DNA of 6,727 bases, from assembly GCA_943328715.2 (NCBI GenBank), contig CALQBB020000045.1, positions 1-6,727 on the forward strand, read 5' to 3'. Positions within the stretch are counted from its first letter, which is position 1, and each line of letters starts with the position of its first letter. This DNA is from Polynucleobacter meluiroseus (GTDB taxonomy: Bacteria; Bacteroidota; Bacteroidia; Flavobacteriales_D; Crocinitomicaceae). The notes under the pieces were generated by a model. It searched no databases. It was not told the origin of the DNA and saw only the letters and a list, made by a program, of their open reading frames with translations. Positions 1 to 6,498 of this stretch are shown here, piece after piece. The position numbers and the translations under genes were made by a program.

Positions 1-650
1 AAATCAGCTCCGGCAGCAAAAACTGCATCCCATAATTTGTTGGCATCTTCGTTTTTCACATAGACTTCAAATCCACCTGAACCAGTGTAACCTGTTGCTG
101 AAATCATCATGTTCTCAATGCCAGCGAATGTCCCGTGTTGGAACGTATAATAGGTCATGTTCGATAAATCGATGTCCGTCAAAGATTGCATTGCTTCCGC
201 GGCTTTTGGACCTTGGATTGCCAACAAACTGTATTGGTCAGAAAGATTTTCCATTTCAACGCCTAAATCGTTTAATGATGAAATCCAATTCCAATCCTTT
301 TCAATGTTGGAAGCGTTTACCACGATGAAATACTCTTCCGCATTCACGCGGTAGATGATTAAGTCGTCCACAATTCCACCCTTGCCATTCGGCATGCACG
401 AATACTGAGCTTTGCCATCAAACAATATGGAAGCATCGTTGGAAGCAAACTTTTGAATCAGGGCCAAGGCATTTGGACCACGTAAAACAAACTCACCCAT
501 GTGTGAAACATCAAAAACACCCACTGCGTTGCGCACGGTTTCGTGTTCAGCATTCACACCTTCGTATTGTACGGGCATGTTGTATCCGGCAAATGGAACC
601 ATTTTCGCTCCAAGATCAATGTGTTTTTGTGTGAGTGCAGTGTTTCTCAT
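1..650 (-). CDS. gcvT: Glycine cleavage system aminomethyltransferase (T-protein), 3' part missing
   Basis: This gene encodes the T-protein of the glycine cleavage system. It takes the aminomethyl group from the lipoyl arm of H-protein, releases ammonia and passes the one-carbon unit to tetrahydrofolate, in the cytoplasm. I translated the reverse strand by hand from the ATG at 650-648. It is open to the window edge, giving 216 complete residues of a protein that is usually about 360. Family motifs seen are FAGYNMPVQYEG (20-31), DVSHMGEF (47-54), GGIVDDLI (91-98) and ATGYTGSGGFE (185-195). Y83, D96, Y188 and E195 fall at the positions I recall as folate contacts in the Thermotoga maritima enzyme. 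The start fits the family N-terminus (TALTQKHIDLGAKM). There is no Shine-Dalgarno sequence, and the gene starts 31 bp after efp with no promoter visible in the gap, so co-transcription with efp is inferred. The family call is firm; the C-terminal domain cannot be seen. Confidence 0.95.
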   Translation of the reverse strand, partial: MRNTALTQKHIDLGAKMVPFAGYNMPVQYEGVNAEHETVRNAVGVFDVSHMGEFVLRGPNALALIQKFASNDASILFDGKAQYSCMPNGKGGIVDDLIIYRVNAEEYFIVVNASNIEKDWNWISSLNDLGVEMENLSDQYSLLAIQGPKAAEAMQSLTDIDLSNMTYYTFQHGTFAGIENMMISATGYTGSGGFEVYVKNEDANKLWDAVFAAGAD

Positions 651-681
651 GTGTTGCTGTTTTTCAGTAGATAAATTTCGA

Positions 682-1248
682 TTATTTTTTTATGCGCTCC
701 ACATAAATACCAGTGCGCGTGTCGATTTTGATCACCTCGCCATTATCGATAAACAAAGGAACTTTTACTTCTGCTCCTGTGGCTATCGTTGCTGGTTTCA
801 TTGAGTTTGTTGCGGTATCTCCTTTTACGCCAGGCTCCGTGTAGGTAACTTCAGAAATGATGTACATTGGTAATTCAACTACTAATGGCATTTCTTCTTC
901 CGCGTGGAAAAGGATGTTCACAATCATTCCTTCTTGTAAGAATCCAGGTTTTTCAACCATTTTCAACGGAATATTGACTTGCTCATATGATTCATTGTTC
1001 ATGAAAACATAGGATTCAGCCTCTTGGTACAAGTATTGGTATTCACGGTTTTCAATACGAACTGGATCAATTTTGTGTCCAGCTGAGAAGGTGTTGTCAA
1101 TCACTCTTCCCGTTTCAATTTGACGCATTTTCGTACGCACAAACGCAGGACCTTTTCCGGGCTTAACGTGTTGGAATTCGATGATTTGATAAAGTTTTTC
1201 ATTGTGACGGATGCACAATCCATTTCGGATGTCGGAAGTATTAGCCAT
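682..1248 (-). CDS. efp: Translation elongation factor P
   Basis: EF-P binds the ribosome between the P and E sites and relieves stalling at consecutive prolines. The 188 residues match the usual family length and three-domain layout: an N-terminal KOW-like domain (about 1-63), a central OB domain (about 66-122) and a C-terminal OB domain (about 129-186). The tip loop that reaches the peptidyl-transferase centre reads HVKPGKGPAF (27-36), with K32 at the apex. The C-terminal family signature is visible from KPATIATG through VPLFIDNGE (about 151-170). The next Met is far inside the first domain, and a Bacteroidetes-type promoter ends about 20 bp upstream, so the ATG at 1248-1246 is well supported and the 5' leader should be very short. 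It is the first gene of an efp-gcvT unit. The loop is Lys-type, so the EarP/rhamnose route for Arg-type EF-P is not expected; any modification of K32 cannot be read from this window. Confidence 0.97.
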   Translation of the reverse strand: MANTSDIRNGLCIRHNEKLYQIIEFQHVKPGKGPAFVRTKMRQIETGRVIDNTFSAGHKIDPVRIENREYQYLYQEAESYVFMNNESYEQVNIPLKMVEKPGFLQEGMIVNILFHAEEEMPLVVELPMYIISEVTYTEPGVKGDTATNSMKPATIATGAEVKVPLFIDNGEVIKIDTRTGIYVERIKK

Positions 1249-1269
1249 GGTTCAATTCAAATTTGGAGG

Positions 1270-1299
1270 CAAAGATAGGATTTTGAGCCGAAAACACAA
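1270..1299 (-). promoter_or_regulatory. Predicted efp promoter, Bacteroidetes type
   Basis: On the minus strand, TTG (1299-1297) is followed by a 19-nt spacer and TATCTTTG (1277-1270). This is an exact fit to the -7 consensus TAnnTTTG of the Bacteroidetes primary sigma factor, with the -33 TTG at the preferred distance. Transcription would begin around 1262-1265, leaving a leader of roughly 15 nt before the efp ATG. The -33 context TTGTGTTTTC is repeated exactly in the divergent parE promoter. Confidence 0.72.
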
Positions 1300-1300
1300 T

Positions 1301-1327
1301 TGTTTCGACTGAAATTCCTTCGAAACA
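1301..1327. repeat. Perfect 8-bp inverted repeat between divergent promoters
   Basis: TGTTTCGA (1301-1308) and TCGAAACA (1320-1327) are exact reverse complements separated by 11 nt. The dyad begins one base upstream of the -33 TTG of the efp promoter. That position would suit an activator or a repressor shared by the two divergent units. The dyad is directly visible; the operator role is inference, and no matching regulator is encoded in the window. Confidence 0.45.
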
Positions 1328-1338
1328 CGGCGTCGCTT

Positions 1339-1352
1339 TCCGAACTTTCGGA
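1339..1352. repeat. Short dyad TCCGA-ACTT-TCGGA
   Basis: TCCGA (1339-1343) and TCGGA (1348-1352) are exact reverse complements around a 4-nt centre. The dyad lies 11 bp beyond the 8-bp inverted repeat at 1301-1327, midway between the efp and parE promoters. It is outside both predicted transcripts, so a DNA-level protein site is likelier than an RNA hairpin. It is short enough to be chance. Confidence 0.3.
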
Positions 1353-1422
1353 TGATTTCAACTTAGTTCTTGAATTAAAGGCCTTTATCAACGGAAATTC
1401 GTTCATAAAAAAGCAACTTTCG

Positions 1423-1455
1423 TTGTGTTTTCAGTCCTTCTAAAAGTTATTTTTG
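1423..1455 (+). promoter_or_regulatory. Predicted parE-parC promoter, Bacteroidetes type
   Basis: TTG (1423-1425), a 22-nt spacer and TATTTTTG (1448-1455) fit the Bacteroidetes -33/-7 pattern TTG...TAnnTTTG, with a spacer near the long end of the accepted range. Transcription would begin near 1460-1463, about 20 nt before the ATG at 1482. That places the possible GTG start at 1425 upstream of the transcript and so decides the parE start. The ten bases from 1423 (TTGTGTTTTC) are identical to the -33 context of the efp promoter. Confidence 0.6.
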
Positions 1456-1481
1456 TTATTCCGAAAACCTCAAAAATCGAA

Positions 1482-3368
1482 ATGGCAGAAAATCAATATA
1501 CGGAAGACAACATACGTTCCCTCGATTGGAAGGAACACATTCGTCTTCGTCCCGGAATGTACATCGGGAAATTAGGTGATGGTGCAGCAGCTGATGACGG
1601 GATTTACATCCTTGTGAAAGAAGTCGTGGATAACTGTATCGATGAGTTCGTCATGGGGAATGGTAAGCGCGTCGACATCAAAATCAAGGATGGCAAAGTG
1701 TCTGTCCGCGATTATGGACGTGGGATTCCGCTCGGGAAAGTAGTGGAAGTTGTTTCCAAAATGAATACCGGTGGTAAATACGACTCCAAAGCGTTTAAGA
1801 AATCTGTTGGATTAAACGGGGTCGGAACAAAAGCCGTGAATGCGCTTTCATCTTATTTCATGGTGTATTCGGTGCGTGAAGGAGAGAAGGTAGCTGCGGA
1901 ATTTTCCAAAGGAGAACTTGTAAAGCAATACCCAATAGAGAAAACGGATGAAGTAAACGGAACCTACGTTGAATTCATCCCAGATGAGGCCATCTTCAAG
2001 AAATATGCCTTCAAAACGGCGTATTTGGATAAAATGATGTGGAATTATTGCTATTTGAATCGTGGTTTAGCCATGTATTACAATGGGGAGAAATTCCAAT
2101 CCAAAGATGGATTAAAAGACTTGTTGGAAAATAACATGGACGGTGATCCGCTTTATCCAATTATTCACTTGGAGGACGAAGACATCGAAGTAGCATTTAC
2201 GCACGGAAGAACGTATGGCGAGGATTATTATTCCTTTGTTAACGGTCAACATACCACACAAGGTGGAACGCATCAAAGTGCTTTCCGTGAGTCCGTAGCG
2301 AAAGTGATTCGTGATTTTTACAACAAAAACTACGAAGCATCGGATATTCGTCAGTCCATTGTGGCGGCGATTGCGGTGAAAGTGATTGAACCGGTCTTCG
2401 AATCACAAACGAAAACGAAACTTGGATCGCAAGAAATCGAACCAGGTGGAAAATCGATGCGTGCGTTCATTAATGACTTCTTAAAAGACAAACTCGATAA
2501 TTACCTGCACCGCAATCCGGATGTAGCGGAAACAATCGAAAAGAAAATCAAGCAGTCAGAACGCGAGCGCAAGGAATTGGCTGGAATCCGTAAAATTGCG
2601 CGTGACCGTTCGAAAAAAGCGAATTTGCACAATAAGAAATTGCGCGATTGCCGTACGCATTTGACGGACCTGAAGGACGAAAAACGCGAGGAGACGACGC
2701 TCTTTATTACGGAGGGAGACTCAGCGAGTGGGTCGATTACGAAATCCAGAGATGTGAGTACTCAGGCGGTATTCTCCTTGCGAGGTAAGCCTTTGAATTG
2801 TTACGGATTGACCAAGAAAGTTGTGTATGAAAATGAGGAATTTAACTTGATTCAAGCGGCTTTGGACATTGAAGACGACATGGACAATTTGCGCTACAAC
2901 AAGATTGTGATTGCGACCGATGCCGATGTCGACGGAATGCATATTCGCATGTTGTTGTTGACGTTTTTCCTTCAGTTCTTTCCAGATTTGGTGAAGCGCA
3001 ACCACGTGTATGTATTGCAAACACCGTTGTTCCGTGTCCGCAATAAAAAGAAAACGATTTACTGTTATTCTGATGAAGAACGCCGCAATGCCATCGAAGA
3101 AATTGGCAAAGGTGCGGAGATCACGCGATTCAAAGGACTCGGAGAGATTTCACCGGATGAGTTTATTCACTTTATCGGTGAGGACATCCGTTTGGAACCT
3201 GTCCTATTGACAAAAGACAATTCCATTGATTCGATTCTTTCCTATTTCATGGGTAAAAACACCCAAGAACGTCAAGAGTTTATCATTGATAATCTCCGCG
3301 TTGAGAAGGATGTGGTGGATCAAGGGAAATCGGAACTTAGTACAAATGAAATTGAAATTGCATCCTAA
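1482..3368 (+). CDS. parE: DNA topoisomerase IV subunit B (ATPase and TOPRIM subunit)
   Basis: This is the ATPase half of topoisomerase IV, which with ParC passes one DNA duplex through another to decatenate chromosomes. From the ATG at 1482 it has 628 residues. The GHKL ATPase comes first: RLRPGMYIG (21-29), E47/N51/D54 in [11 protein letters not shown]77 with GRGIP (79-83), GLNGVG (110-115), and the transducer QTKTK loop (309-313) with the ATP-sensing lysine K311. The TOPRIM domain has EGDSA (411-415), LRGKPLN (433-439), DADVDG (480-485) and RFKGLGE (549-555), so all metal-binding acidic residues are present. The long insertion of enterobacterial GyrB is absent. It is named ParE rather than GyrB because parC follows after 3 bp and its sequence has the Bacteroidetes ParE style. 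A GTG at 1425 would add 19 hydrophobic, non-family residues and lies upstream of the predicted transcript start, so it was rejected. No Shine-Dalgarno sequence is visible. Confidence 0.95.
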   Translation: MAENQYTEDNIRSLDWKEHIRLRPGMYIGKLGDGAAADDGIYILVKEVVDNCIDEFVMGNGKRVDIKIKDGKVSVRDYGRGIPLGKVVEVVSKMNTGGKYDSKAFKKSVGLNGVGTKAVNALSSYFMVYSVREGEKVAAEFSKGELVKQYPIEKTDEVNGTYVEFIPDEAIFKKYAFKTAYLDKMMWNYCYLNRGLAMYYNGEKFQSKDGLKDLLENNMDGDPLYPIIHLEDEDIEVAFTHGRTYGEDYYSFVNGQHTTQGGTHQSAFRESVAKVIRDFYNKNYEASDIRQSIVAAIAVKVIEPVFESQTKTKLGSQEIEPGGKSMRAFINDFLKDKLDNYLHRNPDVAETIEKKIKQSERERKELAGIRKIARDRSKKANLHNKKLRDCRTHLTDLKDEKREETTLFITEGDSASGSITKSRDVSTQAVFSLRGKPLNCYGLTKKVVYENEEFNLIQAALDIEDDMDNLRYNKIVIATDADVDGMHIRMLLLTFFLQFFPDLVKRNHVYVLQTPLFRVRNKKKTIYCYSDEERRNAIEEIGKGAEITRFKGLGEISPDEFIHFIGEDIRLEPVLLTKDNSIDSILSYFMGKNTQERQEFIIDNLRVEKDVVDQGKSELSTNEIEIAS

Positions 3369-3371
3369 ATC

Positions 3372-6071
3372 ATGGCGGAAGACGAAATAGAAGACTTGAA
3401 TCCATCCTTGGGAGATGAACATAATCCATTTGAAAATAAACAGGTGGATGAGAAAATCATTCCCGTTGGTGGACTGTATCAAAATTGGTTCTTGGATTAT
3501 GCCAGTTACGTAATTCTTGAAAGAGCCGTTCCGGCATTGAACGATGGACTAAAACCCGTTCAGCGACGTATTCTACACTCCATGAGAGAGTTAGAAGATG
3601 GACGCTACAACAAAGTCGCGAACATCATCGGAAACACCATGAAATATCACCCGCACGGGGATGCTTCGATTGGGGATGCGTTGGTGCAACTTGGACAAAA
3701 AGACTTATTGATTGATTGTCAAGGAAACTGGGGAAATACCTTAACAGGCGATGGTGCAGCAGCTCCACGTTACATCGAGGCACGTTTATCAAAGTTTGCC
3801 TTGCATGTGGCCTTTAATCCAAAAACGACGAATTGGTTGTTGAGCTACGATGGACGAAACAAAGAGCCGGAGCAACTTCCAATGAAATTCCCACTTTTGT
3901 TAGCACAAGGAGCAGAGGGAATTGCCGTGGGAATGGCGTGTAAGTTCTTACCACACAACTTTATTGAATTAATTGAACAGTCAATCAACCATTTACGTGG
4001 AAAAAAAGTGGAGTTACTTCCTGATTTTCCAAACGGTGGAATGGCTGACTTTACAGGATACAACGATGGATTACGCGGTGGACGTGTACGCGTTCGTGCG
4101 AAGATCAAAAAGGTCGATAACAAAACCTTGACAATCCACGAAATTCCGTTTGGAACAACGACTGGATCCTTGATTGAGTCCGTGATCAAAGCCAACGACA
4201 AGGGAAAAATCAAGATTAAGAAAATCGAAGACAATACATCTTCGGAAGCGGAAATCATCGTGCATTTATTCCCCGGAGTTTCTCCCGATAAAACGATTGA
4301 CGCACTTTACGCATTCACGGATTGTGAAGTGTCAATGGCGCCAAACTCCTCGATTATCGATGGAGATAAGCCCCGTTTTTTAGGCGTAACGGAAATCCTG
4401 AAAATCAACACGGACAATACCGTTCGCTTGTTGAAACTCGAATTGCAAATACGTTTGGACGAGTTAGAACGTCAATGGCATTTCTCTACTTTGGAGAAGT
4501 TGTTCATTAACAACGAGATGTACATCGACTTTAAGCACTACAGCGATCGCGAGGCCTTGTACGAATATTTGTACAAACGTTTCGAACCGTTCAAAAAACA
4601 GCTAATTCGTGCGATTGAGGATGAGGATTTACACAAATTGACACAAATCCCGATGATTCGTATCACGCGATTTGACTCCACGAAAGCGGATGATGCCTTG
4701 TTGAAAATCGAGGAGGAAATTCAAGTGGTGAAAGCGCATTTGAATAACTTGGTGGAATACGCCATCGATTATTACAAGGATTTAAAAAAACGTTTTGGAG
4801 CAGGTAAAGAACGTAAAACGGAAATCAAAGTATTTGACAACATCAGTGCGACGAAGGTAATTATTGCGAACCGCAAGTTGTACGTGGATTACGAAGAAGG
4901 ATTCATCGGTTACGGATTGAAGAAAAACGAACCAATTGGTGATTGTTCGGAAATCGACGACATCATTTGTTTCTTTGCATCCGGTAAAATGATGGTGACC
5001 AAAGTTTCCGATAAGAAATTTGTCGGCAAGGACTTGATTTTTGCCAGTGTTTGGAAAAAAGGAGACACGCGTACCATTTACCACTTGTTCTATCAAGACG
5101 GTATTGGTGGGGCGACGATGATGAAACGATTCTACGTGAATTCCATCACGCGTGATTCAGAATACGATTTAACCAAAGGAGCAAAAGGATCGAAGATGCT
5201 CTATTTCTCTGTCCACCCGAATGGTGAACGCGAAGTAATCACGGTTTTATTGCGTCCAAGACCACATTTGAAACGTTTGCGTTTCGATGTCGATTTAGGC
5301 GAACTACTCATCAAAGGACGAAATTCAGCTGGAAATCGTGTGACGAAGGAAATCATCCAGAAAATTGTGCAAAAAGAAGTCGGCGGATCCACGTTGGCAG
5401 CTCGTAAGATTTGGTACGATGGCATCGTTGGACGACTCAACGACGAGGGCAGAGGAAAGTTTCTTGGTTCCTTCAAAGGAGACGACCGCATTTTGACTTT
5501 GTACCGAAATGGAGAGTACCGTTTGAGTTCCTTTGATTTAGCGACGCATTTCGACGAGGACATGGTTCACATCGAAAAATGGATCCAGGATCGTCCTATC
5601 TCAACGGTGTATTTCGATGCAGAGAAAGAATTGCACTACGTGAAACGCTTCATTTGTGAAGTCCTTTCGGACAAACGTGTTTCGTTCATCAGTGAGTATG
5701 CAGGTTCCTATATGGACATTGTATCGACAGCTTATCGTCCAGAGGCGAAGATTGTGTACAACAAATTACTGAAGGAAACGAAGAACTTGCCAGATAACGT
5801 CGTGAATTTGGCAGATTTGATAGATGTCAAAGGAATGAAAGCGCAAGGGAATCAGATGACGAAACTCAAGGTGAAGGAAATTGTCTTGACGCATCCAATC
5901 GATGAGAGTCCAGAGCCATGGCCAGAGCTAAAAGTGAACACAGAAGCTGGAGAGGATGCCGATACAGAAATCTTAGAAGAAGACGATGACGCCGGACCAA
6001 CCCCAAGCATGGAATGGGATTTAACCAAGAAAGAAGAAGAAGACAACGAGGACCAGATTAAGTTGTTTTAG
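3372..6071 (+). CDS. parC: DNA topoisomerase IV subunit A (DNA breakage-reunion subunit)
   Basis: ParC cuts and rejoins DNA in topoisomerase IV, acting with ParE encoded just upstream. The 899-residue protein opens with an acidic leader (1-33), then the winged-helix and tower core: PALNDGLKPVQRRILHSM (54-71), the quinolone-region helix HPHGDASIGD (93-102), GNWGN (118-122) and the catalytic AAAPRYIEARLS with R133 and nucleophile Y134. GIAVGM (183-188) carries the DNA-intercalating isoleucine I184. A helical gate segment (about 353-475) leads into a beta-pinwheel C-terminal domain (about 485-800). No canonical GyrA box (QRRGGRG) is visible, which supports topoisomerase IV over gyrase. The protein ends in a long acidic, probably disordered tail (about 855-894) capped by QIKLF. 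At the position of the quinolone-binding serine of E. coli GyrA (S83) it has A98, while the partner acid D102 is kept. The start 3 bp after the parE stop suggests translational coupling. Confidence 0.95.
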   Translation: MAEDEIEDLNPSLGDEHNPFENKQVDEKIIPVGGLYQNWFLDYASYVILERAVPALNDGLKPVQRRILHSMRELEDGRYNKVANIIGNTMKYHPHGDASIGDALVQLGQKDLLIDCQGNWGNTLTGDGAAAPRYIEARLSKFALHVAFNPKTTNWLLSYDGRNKEPEQLPMKFPLLLAQGAEGIAVGMACKFLPHNFIELIEQSINHLRGKKVELLPDFPNGGMADFTGYNDGLRGGRVRVRAKIKKVDNKTLTIHEIPFGTTTGSLIESVIKANDKGKIKIKKIEDNTSSEAEIIVHLFPGVSPDKTIDALYAFTDCEVSMAPNSSIIDGDKPRFLGVTEILKINTDNTVRLLKLELQIRLDELERQWHFSTLEKLFINNEMYIDFKHYSDREALYEYLYKRFEPFKKQLIRAIEDEDLHKLTQIPMIRITRFDSTKADDALLKIEEEIQVVKAHLNNLVEYAIDYYKDLKKRFGAGKERKTEIKVFDNISATKVIIANRKLYVDYEEGFIGYGLKKNEPIGDCSEIDDIICFFASGKMMVTKVSDKKFVGKDLIFASVWKKGDTRTIYHLFYQDGIGGATMMKRFYVNSITRDSEYDLTKGAKGSKMLYFSVHPNGEREVITVLLRPRPHLKRLRFDVDLGELLIKGRNSAGNRVTKEIIQKIVQKEVGGSTLAARKIWYDGIVGRLNDEGRGKFLGSFKGDDRILTLYRNGEYRLSSFDLATHFDEDMVHIEKWIQDRPISTVYFDAEKELHYVKRFICEVLSDKRVSFISEYAGSYMDIVSTAYRPEAKIVYNKLLKETKNLPDNVVNLADLIDVKGMKAQGNQMTKLKVKEIVLTHPIDESPEPWPELKVNTEAGEDADTEILEEDDDAGPTPSMEWDLTKKEEEDNEDQIKLF

Positions 6072-6098
6072 AGCGTTACATTAAACCAGCTTAGATAG

Positions 6099-6383
6099 AT
6101 GGAAACGGGAATTAGTCCTGCAAAAACATGGAGAATCAGTTCCTTCCTTAATCCAGCGCTTGTGTTGCTGCTAGGTATTTTCGAACGTCAATTAGCGATA
6201 GAACTTCTATTGTTTTCAGTTTTGATTTCCATTGGTTTATTGATTTGGGAAGTCATCTTTTTTATGCGAAAAAGGAACGCGTCATTTTCAAGGTATTTAT
6301 CGATTAGTTTAAATTTAGTTAGTTTTATTGTGGTGGTCGTCATGTGTATATTCCATCTCATGATCGCGAACTTCGCACGTTAA
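6099..6383 (+). CDS. Small predicted three-helix membrane protein, function unknown
   Basis: I do not recognise this 94-residue protein. After a short polar N-terminus (METGISPAKTWR) it has hydrophobic stretches at about 15-28, 33-56 and 68-90, with charged breaks ERQ (29-31) and MRKRN (56-60). The basic loop before the last helix should stay in the cytoplasm, and the protein ends in NFAR. No catalytic or binding motif is visible. It starts 27 bp after parC on the same strand with no visible promoter, so read-through from the parE-parC promoter is likely. A link to topoisomerase function is not implied. The ATG at 6099 is the only start that includes the whole first hydrophobic segment, and no Shine-Dalgarno sequence precedes it. 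The base composition is AT-richer than parC. The hydrophobic periodicity makes a real gene likelier than a chance reading frame, but no homolog was recognised. Confidence 0.65.
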   Translation: METGISPAKTWRISSFLNPALVLLLGIFERQLAIELLLFSVLISIGLLIWEVIFFMRKRNASFSRYLSISLNLVSFIVVVVMCIFHLMIANFAR

Positions 6384-6394
6384 TACATAAATAC

Positions 6395-6437
6395 GGCCCC
6401 GCTGGATTTGTAATCCTGCGGAAGTACAGCTCCGCTG
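6395..6437. repeat. GC-rich double-hairpin element, possibly REP-like
   Basis: This compact GC-rich block sits in AT-rich intergenic DNA (6384-6498). Hairpin 1 pairs GGATT (6404-6408) with AATCC (6412-6416) around a TGT loop. It extends past one T-T mismatch to GC (6401-6402) with GC (6418-6419). Hairpin 2 pairs GCGGA (6418-6422) with TCCGC (6431-6435) around an 8-nt loop and shares two bases with hairpin 1, so the two stems compete or stack. CCGCTG occurs at both edges (6399-6404 and 6432-6437). AATAC lies just outside on each side (6390-6394 and 6444-6448), which could be a target duplication or chance. No T-run follows on either strand, so it is not a classical terminator. A REP-type or small mobile palindrome is inferred. 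The rest of 6384-6498 shows no gene or promoter. Confidence 0.45.
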
Positions 6438-6498
6438 AAAAAGAATACAAGAAAATTGATAATTGAAAAAAGGAAATTCAAAGTTAACATTCAAAAAC

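Noticed and set aside
499..804. Plus-strand open frame of 101 codons, and similar frames at 95-354
   Set aside because: They lie antisense to gcvT and efp, both strongly supported by family motifs, and their translations are Cys/Phe-rich with no recognisable domain.
1425..1481. Upstream GTG start extending parE by 19 residues
   Set aside because: The extra residues are not part of the ParE family N-terminus, and the codon overlaps the predicted -33 element, upstream of the likely transcript start. The ATG at 1482 gives a standard N-terminus.
3845..4258. Minus-strand frame of 137 codons and other antisense frames within parE and parC
   Set aside because: They are shadows of the conserved topoisomerase coding frames, with no family motifs, promoters or plausible composition.
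6401..6440. Rho-independent terminator for the parE-parC unit
   Set aside because: The hairpins are followed by an A-rich stretch on the plus strand and no T-run on the minus strand, so the classical terminator signature is missing on both.
6440..6498. Promoter for the lipoprotein gene
   Set aside because: A- and T-rich sequence is present, but I found no TAnnTTTG box with a TTG at 17-23 nt, so no promoter can be placed.
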